This document shows positions 33,243-41,945 of a DNA stretch of 41,945 bases, one piece after another (within the stretch, counting starts at the first letter, position 1; every line of letters begins with the position of its first letter). The DNA lies in assembly GCA_903945375.1 (NCBI GenBank), contig CAJAVP010000077.1:1-41945 (forward strand), in the 5' to 3' direction. A program made the translations under genes and the position numbers. The notes below the pieces were generated by a model, which saw nothing but the letters and a program-made list of their open reading frames with translations, had not been told where the DNA came from and searched no databases. The stretch comes from an uncultured Methylococcaceae bacterium. GTDB taxonomy: Bacteria; Pseudomonadota; Gammaproteobacteria; Methylococcales; Methylomonadaceae.

Positions 33243-34481
33243 ATGTCCTGGAACGAGCCTGGCGGCGATAAAAAAGACCCTTGGAGTGGTCGTGGCGATC
33301 AAAATGGACCTCCTGATCTTGATGAGGCCATACGTGCATTACAAGATCGGTTGGGAAAAATTTTTGGTGGGGGTGATGGGGATGATCCGTCTTCTCAACC
33401 ATCCTCTGGGTCTGGCAGACCACTCAAAAATATTGGCTTAGTTGTCGCGGCGGCGGTGGCTGGGTTGTGGAGTATCAGTGGTTTTTATATTGTCGATGAA
33501 GGGAATCACGGTGTTGAGACCCGTTTTGGCAAATACACCATGATCACTCAATCTGGTTTGCATTGGCATATTCCCGCACCGATTGAGCAAGTCGCTATTG
33601 TTAATGTCAAGCAACAACGCTTTATAGAGGTTGGCTATCGTAGTGGGGGGGATCAAGGTACGGGTATTGGTTCAGTGCCCAAAGAAGCCTTAATGCTCAC
33701 TAAAGATGAAAACTATGTTGATGTCCGACTGGCGGTGCAGTATCAAGTCAAAGATGCCAAGCAATTTATCTTTAATGTCGCCAATCCTGCCGGTACCTTA
33801 AAACAAGTCACCGAAAGCGCACAGCGTGGAGTAATTGGTGGCAGTACGATGGATTTTGTCTTGACGGAAGGTCGTAGCGAAATTGTTACGCAGATCAAAA
33901 AAGAAATCCAAGAAGTGATGGATAGTTATCAATCGGGCATTCAAGTGACCAGTGTCAACTTACAAGACGCACAACCACCTGAGCAAGTGCAAAATGCGTT
34001 TGCTGATGCCATTAAGGCACGCGAAGATGAACAACGCTTGATTAATGAAGCAGAAGCCTATTCCAACGATGTCGTGCCAAAAGCACGCGGCGCGGCGGCG
34101 CGTAAAGTTCAAGAAGCCGAAGGTTATAAAGAACAGGTTATCGCGCAAGCCGAAGGTGAAACCAGTCGTTTCTCAAAATTATATTCGGAATATACCAAAG
34201 CCCCTGAAATAACGCGTAAACGCCTCTATCTGGAATCGATGGAAGCCGTTTTATCGGAAACAGGCAAGGTGATGATTGATGTTAAATCCGGTAATAATTT
34301 GCTGTATTTGCCGTTAGAGAAAATGATGGAGAATAAGCCAGCAACTCCAACAACAAATCCAGTGCAAGCGGCTATTGAATCGTCACCCGTGCATCAGCAA
34401 TCCGCTGTGACACCGACGATAACTGATGAACATTTGGCCGAACGGTCTTCAAATCGTGGTCGTGATACAAGGGGACGCTAA
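33243..34481 (+). CDS. hflK: Membrane protease regulator HflK
   Basis: A 412-residue SPFH/band-7 membrane protein that with HflC forms a cage around the FtsH protease. The N-terminal cytoplasmic part is Gly/Asp-rich (WNEPGGDKKDPWSG), followed by one membrane helix (about 63-83) and the band-7 domain (YIVDEGNHGVETRFGKY onward). Its helical region contains RKVQEAEGYKEQVIAQAEGE. A CGGAG ribosome binding site precedes the ATG. The stop overlaps the hflC start (TAATG). Confidence 0.96.
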   Translation: MSWNEPGGDKKDPWSGRGDQNGPPDLDEAIRALQDRLGKIFGGGDGDDPSSQPSSGSGRPLKNIGLVVAAAVAGLWSISGFYIVDEGNHGVETRFGKYTMITQSGLHWHIPAPIEQVAIVNVKQQRFIEVGYRSGGDQGTGIGSVPKEALMLTKDENYVDVRLAVQYQVKDAKQFIFNVANPAGTLKQVTESAQRGVIGGSTMDFVLTEGRSEIVTQIKKEIQEVMDSYQSGIQVTSVNLQDAQPPEQVQNAFADAIKAREDEQRLINEAEAYSNDVVPKARGAAARKVQEAEGYKEQVIAQAEGETSRFSKLYSEYTKAPEITRKRLYLESMEAVLSETGKVMIDVKSGNNLLYLPLEKMMENKPATPTTNPVQAAIESSPVHQQSAVTPTITDEHLAERSSNRGRDTRGR

Positions 34482-35338
34482 TGGAACAAAATAAAATAGC
34501 AGTAGGATTGGCTGGCGCACTGCTGGTCATTGGCATGATGAGTATCTTTACCGTCAATGAGACTGAGAAAGCCATCAAATTCCGCTTGGGTGAAATCGTC
34601 AGAAGTGATTATGAGCCAGGGCTGCATTTTAGAATACCGCTGATTAATAATGTCAAATTGTTCGATGCGCGTATTCAAACGATGGATTCAAGACCGGAAC
34701 GTTTTTTAACCGCCGAAAAGAAAAACGTTATAGTTGACTCATTTGTTAAATGGCGCATTGGTGATGTCACCAAATTTTATACCGTGGTTGCTGGAGATAT
34801 TGATCAAGCCAACTTACGCTTAGATCAAATTATCAAAGATGCTTTCCGTAGCGAATTTAGCAAACGAAATATTCGCCAATTGGTATCGAGTGATCGCAGT
34901 GCGATTCGTGAGCTCTTAATCAAAAATTCAAAACAAGTATCCGCCGATTTGGGGATGGACATTATTGATGTGCAAGTGATGCGGATCGATTTACCCGATG
35001 AAGTCAGTGCCTCCGTCTTTAGTCGTATGGAAGCTGAACGTGAGCGTGTGGCGCGTGAATTCCGCTCGCAGGGTGCAGAAGCCGCTGAACGAATCCGTGC
35101 CGATGCAGACCGTCAACGTGTAGTGACACTTGCTAATGCGTATCGGGAAGCAGAAACACTACGTGGACAAGGCGATGCTAGATCGGCTGAAATTTACGCC
35201 CAAGCTTACGGTCAAGACCCAGAGTTCTTTGCTTTTTACCGTAGTTTGAGTGCGTACAAAAAAACCTTTGCCAATAATGGTATGCTTGTGCTTGACCCTG
35301 ATTCGGAATTCTTTGATTATTTTAAGAAACGAAAATAA
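34481..35338 (+). CDS. hflC: Membrane protease regulator HflC
   Basis: A 285-residue SPFH protein with an N-terminal membrane helix (VGLAGALLVIGMMSIF), then FTVNETEKAIKFRLGE and the band-7 domain. The region SVFSRMEAERERVAREFRSQGAEA is a typical HflC block, and the end YAQAYGQDPEFFAFYRSLSAY is well conserved. It shares one base with the hflK stop, so translation is coupled. Confidence 0.96.
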   Translation: MEQNKIAVGLAGALLVIGMMSIFTVNETEKAIKFRLGEIVRSDYEPGLHFRIPLINNVKLFDARIQTMDSRPERFLTAEKKNVIVDSFVKWRIGDVTKFYTVVAGDIDQANLRLDQIIKDAFRSEFSKRNIRQLVSSDRSAIRELLIKNSKQVSADLGMDIIDVQVMRIDLPDEVSASVFSRMEAERERVAREFRSQGAEAAERIRADADRQRVVTLANAYREAETLRGQGDARSAEIYAQAYGQDPEFFAFYRSLSAYKKTFANNGMLVLDPDSEFFDYFKKRK

Positions 35339-35407
35339 TCTAGCCTTCGCGAGCTGTTTTCTCGTTGATACACCAACCTGTGAAACAGCTGACTTTTTAA
35401 AAACACC

Positions 35408-35434
35408 AAAACGCTCCTCACGGAGCGTTTTGTT
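35408..35434 (+). terminator. Terminator between hflC and hisZ
   Basis: AAAACGCTCC (35408-35417) and GGAGCGTTTT (35422-35431) form a perfect 10-bp stem with a 4-nt loop and a T-rich tail. It ends only about 20 nt before the hisZ ATG, so the first usable transcription start for hisZ must overlap it or transcription must read through. Confidence 0.78.
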
Positions 35435-35452
35435 TGAGTGGACAAAGATAAG

Positions 35453-37962
<2,510 letters not shown>

Positions 37963-37995
37963 TTCTTTAATTTATATTTATTTCTAACGCCTATG

Positions 37996-38032
37996 GCGGA
38001 TTAGCTATCGGCTAATCCGCTTTACAGTTTTT
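37996..38032 (+). terminator. Rho-independent terminator after purA
   Basis: GCGGATTAGC (37996-38005) and GCTAATCCGC (38011-38020) form a perfect 10-bp stem with a 5-nt loop, followed by a T-rich tract. An outer pair AACGCCT/AGGCGTT flanks it at 37986-37992 and 38035-38041. Confidence 0.85.
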
Positions 38033-38088
38033 AGAGGCGTTGATGCATAAACAATCAGAAGGTTATTCTGCCCCTATCTCCTTTTTTA

Positions 38089-38232
38089 TTAAGACGCAGT
38101 TGTCCCTACCCGGACGGAAACCGGCATGCCGAGATAGGTCATGACATTCATGGCAGCGATGCGGGCATGAACCTCGACAACCTGGGTTTCGAAAACACGG
38201 GAAGCCAACTTATCACCAAACAGTTGCTTCAA
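38089..38232 (-). pseudogene. Transposase C-terminal fragment (IS5-like DDE type), remnant
   Basis: About 47 codons that end in a normal stop at 38089. The peptide LFGDKLASRVFETQVVEVHA and then RIAAMNVMTYLGMPVSVRVG resembles the tail of IS5-type DDE transposases. The rest of the transposase is missing, because upstream sequence switches to a SIR2-like gene on the same strand. A candidate outer end of the element is GGTTATTCTGCCCC near 38060-38074, but the matching end is absent. The junction is near 38215-38235; exact limits are uncertain. Confidence 0.55.
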
Positions 38233-38446
38233 TCGTTTTTTCATCAAGATCAGCATTAAGCGATTCATATATTTCCTTATTTTTAGTGCTATCGCCATTC
38301 GTAATAATCGCCTTTACTCGATTAGTTAGCGTATCCATAAGTGGTATATTTGCATCACAGCTAATTCCAGCTCCGAATAACCAGTTTTGTCTATTTGAAC
38401 TTAAAAGTTGGTTGATATTTTCAATTAAGCTTTCAAAATCGTGCAT
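38213..38446 (-). pseudogene. Truncated SIR2-like (NAD-binding) gene, 5' fragment
   Basis: A 77-codon frame. The peptide NWLFGAGISCDANIPLMDTL, which starts near residue 21, matches the nucleotide-binding loop (GAGxS) of SIR2 domains used in several antiphage systems. The frame then breaks near TIEATVW where transposase sequence begins, so the NAD-hydrolysing core is lost and the gene is presumably dead. It lies 62 nt after the restriction gene stop, in the same direction, and may once have belonged to that defence locus. Which SIR2 defence type it was cannot be told from the fragment. Confidence 0.68.
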
Positions 38447-38508
38447 ATTTGTTGCGCCTAAAAATTACCATTTAAACTTCGAAAATTTATTTACGAGAAA
38501 AATATAGC

Positions 38509-41199
38509 TTAAACAAAACTCACACGTTCAAACTTCCGCACATAATCACCCAACTGAAAATTCTCCTTAACTTCATCATGCGGAACGAGTAAATACTTCC
38601 AAGCCTTGCCGCCGTTTTTCAAAAGATAATCGCTGGCATAGGCACACCATTTAACAGCAGCATCGGTTTTAGCTTGTACTTTTGGATCAGTCATTTCTGC
38701 TTGTGATTTGGTTTCCACCATCAATACACAATCTTCTATTTCTGCAACAAAGTCCGGGACATATTCAGGATGTTCTGCACCGTCTTTATAGTAAATCTTA
38801 AATTGACCTTTCGCTGGTTTAAACCATTTTTGGGCATCGCGTTCTAAAATTACGGCAAAACGGCGTTCTGTGTCTGAATCAAATTTCTGTACCGGATATA
38901 AACACTTGCTGAAACCACCAAACAACATCTGCTTGATTTTCCCTTTATCAGTCACAGTATCCCGATAGGAATGTACAGCTTGACCGGCGGCAATGGTATA
39001 AGCGCACAATTTAAGCGGCGTGAAGCCACTGCTGACTTCCACTTCATAAGTATCTGCTTGTTCCCAAAAATGTTCCGCCATTTGCGTGTGGATGGTTTGG
39101 GCGAGTAATTTGCGGTGATTGCTTAGGACATTACTCACTTCGTCTGTTGATAGATAGCCATTTAGGTGTTCAACGGCTTGCGTTGCCAAATCATAGATTA
39201 AATCGGCATGGTCATCATAAGAAATGTCGTCATAATCAATCAGTGCATGGACAATGTAATCTTCCGGTTTTGCTTCGCTTAAACCGACTTGAGCCGTCAT
39301 GAAGGCTTGTTCGTTGGTCTGTAGGCTATGAATCACAATATCGCGCTCTGATGGTTGCAAATTCAAAGCACTCAGATTCAGCGTAAACGGCTTGTAGCCA
39401 TAACTGACTTCACCTTTAGGCACGACAATTACGCGGGGAATATCTATAGTCTGGTTGACCATCAGAGCCGTGGTTTTCGCGACAATATCAGCGACATCAA
39501 CCGGATTTTCGGTAGTAAACAACGACTGTTGCCCCATGATTAACTGTTCAGTGACCGCTTGAACAACCGATTTTTGCACGTCGGTATCTAATAAGGCTTT
39601 GCTGGTGGCAACCGTTTTTGGGCTATGTTGCAGCTTGTTCAATTCAGCGATGGCAATCTGTGCAACCGTTGTTTCGGCAACGCCGTTAAACACCGGCGGG
39701 TTGTTATCTAAAGCCGGATACACCATCCCGCCGGTTTTGCCGCTGATCAATCCATCCAGATTGGAACTAACTGTGACGCTTTCGGTTTTCTCAGTTTCAG
39801 AAGGGGCATCAAGAATCACCTGCTTTAAGCGCAAGGGGTTGTCGGGATTATTGGCTTCATCGACAATTTCTTGGAAACGGTCATGGGCAACGATATTTAA
39901 TCGATCCACTGCCGTTACGCCAGTCCGTTTACCATAAGGCAAACGCAAACCACGACCAATAGATTGTTCAATCAGGGTTCTGGCATTGGCGGCGCGTAAC
40001 GGGACAATGGTGTATAAATTGGTCACGTCCCAGCCTTCTTTCAGCATATTGACATGAATCACCACTTCGGTGGGTTCATCATGGCTTTCCACCGCCAACA
40101 AGCGGCTGATCATTTCTTCCTCGGCAGCACCGCTTCTGCTGCTATCCACCTGAATGATCTTGCCTTGATAACGGCCTTCAAAAAATGCGGATGATTCCAT
40201 CAAAGCCAGTAATTGCGCCGCATGGGTGGTATCCCTGGCAATCACCAACATAAACGGTTTGACCACGGCTACATCGTTTTCGTGGGCATAAGTCAGCAAT
40301 TCCACTTTGGTGGTTTCATGCAGACGAATACCGTCCATCAATTTAATACGTTCAACTTCTTCTTTGGTATGTTGCGACGCATCAAAATTACGCTGGGTGA
40401 CAACGGCAGGTTCTTTAACAAAACCGTCATCCATCGCCCGCGCTAACGGATAATCCACGACGACATTTTTAAATGGCACCGGCCCTCTATTGCTTTCAGT
40501 AAACGGTGTTGCCGTCAATTCCAAACCCAGCAACGGCTTTAACTCGTTCAATGCCCGTACCCCGGCATCGGCGCGATAGCGGTGCGATTCATCCATCAGC
40601 AATACCAAGTCCGGCAATTCCGCCAAGTAGTTGAAATAACTGTCACCCAGATATTCTGATAAGCGTTTAATCCGTGGTGACTTGCCGCCGCGCACTTCGG
40701 AATTGATTTTGGAAATGTTGAAGATATTGATCGACACCGAAGTAAAGGCATCCAGCGCACGGCCTTTCACTTCGTAATCATCGCCGGTAATAATTTTCGG
40801 TGAATTGACCGCAAACTCGGCAATGCCCTTGAATACATATTTCGGCGTATTGGGCGTAAAGTCGGCAATCAGCTTGTTATAAATAGTCAGATTAGGAGCC
40901 AAGACAAAAAAATTGCTGATGCCGTGCGCCAGATGCAAATAACTGATGAACGCGCCCATCAAACGGGTTTTGCCGACACCGGTTGCCAGGGCAAAACACA
41001 AGGACGGAAATTCGCGTTCAAAATCCGACAACTTGGGAAATTCGCCTTTTAACGTTTCCAACAGCATCGGCACATCGCGTTTGGGATTGAGCATATCCGG
41101 CGTTGCCGCAATCGCAGTCGCCAACGCTTCTAACGATTCCCGTTGTGGTGCGCGTAACGAAAGCCGTCCGGCGACATGGTGTAACGCTTTCTGGTTCAT
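38509..41199 (-). CDS. res: Type III restriction enzyme Res subunit (helicase-nuclease)
   Basis: An 896-residue superfamily-2 helicase with a C-terminal nuclease. Walker A is ATGVGKTRLMGAF (near residue 71), motif II is LMDESHRYRADAG, motif III is LTATPF, and motif VI is EQSIGRGLRLPYG. The C-terminal PD-(D/E)xK-like pattern is YVPDFVAEIE followed by LMVETKSQ. In type III systems Res needs a Mod methyltransferase; none is in the window, but the operon runs in from beyond 41945. The ATG overlaps the stop of a 38-residue ORF by 4 nt and has AGGA upstream. A stand-alone helicase-nuclease of another defence type is the alternative. Confidence 0.82.
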   Translation of the reverse strand: MNQKALHHVAGRLSLRAPQRESLEALATAIAATPDMLNPKRDVPMLLETLKGEFPKLSDFEREFPSLCFALATGVGKTRLMGAFISYLHLAHGISNFFVLAPNLTIYNKLIADFTPNTPKYVFKGIAEFAVNSPKIITGDDYEVKGRALDAFTSVSINIFNISKINSEVRGGKSPRIKRLSEYLGDSYFNYLAELPDLVLLMDESHRYRADAGVRALNELKPLLGLELTATPFTESNRGPVPFKNVVVDYPLARAMDDGFVKEPAVVTQRNFDASQHTKEEVERIKLMDGIRLHETTKVELLTYAHENDVAVVKPFMLVIARDTTHAAQLLALMESSAFFEGRYQGKIIQVDSSRSGAAEEEMISRLLAVESHDEPTEVVIHVNMLKEGWDVTNLYTIVPLRAANARTLIEQSIGRGLRLPYGKRTGVTAVDRLNIVAHDRFQEIVDEANNPDNPLRLKQVILDAPSETEKTESVTVSSNLDGLISGKTGGMVYPALDNNPPVFNGVAETTVAQIAIAELNKLQHSPKTVATSKALLDTDVQKSVVQAVTEQLIMGQQSLFTTENPVDVADIVAKTTALMVNQTIDIPRVIVVPKGEVSYGYKPFTLNLSALNLQPSERDIVIHSLQTNEQAFMTAQVGLSEAKPEDYIVHALIDYDDISYDDHADLIYDLATQAVEHLNGYLSTDEVSNVLSNHRKLLAQTIHTQMAEHFWEQADTYEVEVSSGFTPLKLCAYTIAAGQAVHSYRDTVTDKGKIKQMLFGGFSKCLYPVQKFDSDTERRFAVILERDAQKWFKPAKGQFKIYYKDGAEHPEYVPDFVAEIEDCVLMVETKSQAEMTDPKVQAKTDAAVKWCAYASDYLLKNGGKAWKYLLVPHDEVKENFQLGDYVRKFERVSFV

Positions 41200-41312
41200 G
41201 CGTGTTCCTGTTGTTTGAGTTCTTCGGCGGAAATTCGGTATGGCACACCATCCTTGATGGCCATAATCTCGGTATTGGTTTGAATTGCCGTTTGTTGGGC
41301 AAAGTTAGGCAT
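41196..41312 (-). CDS. 38-residue small protein upstream of res
   Basis: A short frame starting ATG at 41312 and reading MPNFAQQTAIQTNTEIMAIK, then DGVPYRISAEELKQQEHA. Its first codons overlap the UPF0175 stop by 8 nt and its stop overlaps the res ATG by 4 nt (ATGA). Such double overlap is unlikely unless the frame is translated, and a GGA sits 8 nt before the start. I do not recognise the peptide. It may couple translation of res to the upstream genes or be a small partner protein. Confidence 0.6.
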   Translation of the reverse strand: MPNFAQQTAIQTNTEIMAIKDGVPYRISAEELKQQEHA

Positions 41313-41532
41313 TGTCGAAATCCAGCTTAATTTCATCGGCAGGGTAATTGAGCACCGAAACCTGATACTGCCCTAACAACTCCATAAACGTTCGTTTGGA
41401 AAGTTGAGCCATTTGCGCCGCTTGCCCAACAGAAAGGATGCCTTTTTCATACAGTCGGCTGGCAAGCAACAGGTGAATTTCCCGCGCGTCTATAGTGATG
41501 GTATCGGGGAGTTGTATTTGTAGGGTTTGCAT
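41305..41532 (-). CDS. UPF0175-family small DNA-binding/antitoxin-like protein
   Basis: A 75-residue protein. The segment LLLASRLYEKGILSVGQAAQ, followed by MAQLSKRTFMELLGQYQV and NYPADEI, matches the UPF0175 family, which has a helix-turn-helix and often pairs with PIN-domain toxins. No PIN toxin is next to it here; the neighbour is the 38-residue ORF. A GAGGA ribosome binding site lies just before the ATG. Confidence 0.72.
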   Translation of the reverse strand: MQTLQIQLPDTITIDAREIHLLLASRLYEKGILSVGQAAQMAQLSKRTFMELLGQYQVSVLNYPADEIKLDFDNA

Positions 41533-41603
41533 GAGTTTTCCTCAATTAAAAGCGGCTGTAATCAGGATAAAAATTTTTAACATGATATTTAGAAGAATGC
41601 CGA

Positions 41604-41837
41604 TTAAAGTGGGGAGTGCAAAATTTCAGCTTTTTTCCGATTGGCCTGAAACTGAAAATCCAGCAAATCCACAGGACGCAGCCGCTTGGTTAAATGCAAC
41701 ACTTCCAAGCCGATAATTTCACCCGCAGCGTCATAATCGACAATAACGCCGGGGGCCACTTCCTCGGATTCAACCACGTTATCATTCACTAACTGCAAAT
41801 GTAATGCGTCGGCAACTTCGTCAATACTTAATTTCAT
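41604..41837 (-). CDS. DUF2283 small protein (antitoxin-like)
   Basis: A 77-residue protein. The beta-rich core EVAPGVIVDYDAAGEIIGLE matches DUF2283. It has a GAGAGG ribosome binding site, and its start overlaps the stop of the upstream DUF4258-like gene by 4 nt, the usual arrangement of a toxin-antitoxin pair with the toxin first. A gap of 71 nt separates it from the UPF0175 gene. Confidence 0.68.
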   Translation of the reverse strand: MKLSIDEVADALHLQLVNDNVVESEEVAPGVIVDYDAAGEIIGLEVLHLTKRLRPVDLLDFQFQANRKKAEILHSPL

Positions 41838-41945
41838 ATCAGACCTCTCAAACTGCGATCAAAAAATACGGTGATAATACGGGGCGGTTTGACGTTTTCA
41901 TTTAATACAACGCGCAACACCCGACCATCAAACTCATCGACTCTA
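41834..41945 (-). CDS. DUF4258-like protein, C-terminal part (cut by window edge)
   Basis: The last 36 codons of a gene entering from beyond the window. The peptide RVDEFDGRVLRVVLNENVKP and then PRIITVFFDR is the typical end of DUF4258 proteins, RelE/BrnT-like folds that often act as toxins. Its TGA overlaps the DUF2283 ATG. The N-terminus is not available, so the call rests on the tail and the neighbour. Confidence 0.55.
   Translation of the reverse strand, partial: RVDEFDGRVLRVVLNENVKPPRIITVFFDRSLRGLI

Overview
The window looks like a chromosomal segment of a gammaproteobacterial methanotroph (Methylococcales). The basis is a moderately AT-rich genome, a hopanoid locus with a eukaryote-like squalene synthase, squalene-hopene cyclase and aminohopanoid genes, CopC/CopD copper genes inside that locus, and the gammaproteobacterial order hfq-hflX-hflK-hflC-hisZ-purA. 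The assignment to Methylococcales is inferred from gene content, not from a marker gene.

Layout. (1) 1-7591, minus strand: a hopanoid operon in transcription order squalene synthase, shc, hpnG, hpnO, copC, copD, dxs (dxs cut by the window edge). Spacings are tight. A candidate promoter and a flanking inverted repeat lie at about 7691-7739. (2) 8098-10786, plus strand, divergent: hpnH, an MlaC/HpnM-type periplasmic protein and an MlaA-type protein, closed by a clear terminator. Regions 1 and 2 together supply isoprenoid precursor, build squalene, cyclise it, add the adenosyl side chain, trim it to ribosylhopane, aminate the product and probably move lipid between membranes. (3) 10879-22684, minus strand: a 13-gene chemotaxis cluster, cheY-cheA-cheW-mcp-cheW-parA-STAS-cheR-cheD-(receiver-only CheB paralogue)-cheB-(small receptor-tip protein)-ODP. 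The receptor has an Aer-like PAS domain, and ODP-type di-iron proteins are known oxygen sensors, so the cluster probably serves redox or oxygen taxis.

(4) 22685-23470: a gene-free stretch with a long imperfect palindrome resembling dispersed REP-like elements. (5) 23471-26580, plus strand: a small secreted protein of unknown function, a DUF2760 membrane protein and an Hsp70-family ATPase. (6) 26581-29105: a gene-free stretch, a phytanoyl-CoA-dioxygenase-like oxygenase, and a sulfotransferase-like protein with an extra C-terminal domain. (7) 29135-37962, plus strand: housekeeping genes lipB-lipA, a YgfX-like protein, hfq, hflX, hflK, hflC, hisZ, purA. (8) 37963-41945: an accessory, defence-like region on the minus strand. 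It holds a type III restriction (Res) subunit, a 38-residue ORF and UPF0175, DUF2283 and DUF4258 genes upstream, and downstream a truncated SIR2-like gene fused to the tail of a transposase.

Most worth a second look: the ODP plus two-tip mini-receptor pair, the tandem CheB receiver duplication, the combination of hopanoid, copper and MEP-pathway genes in one operon, and the Res-linked small-gene cassette.
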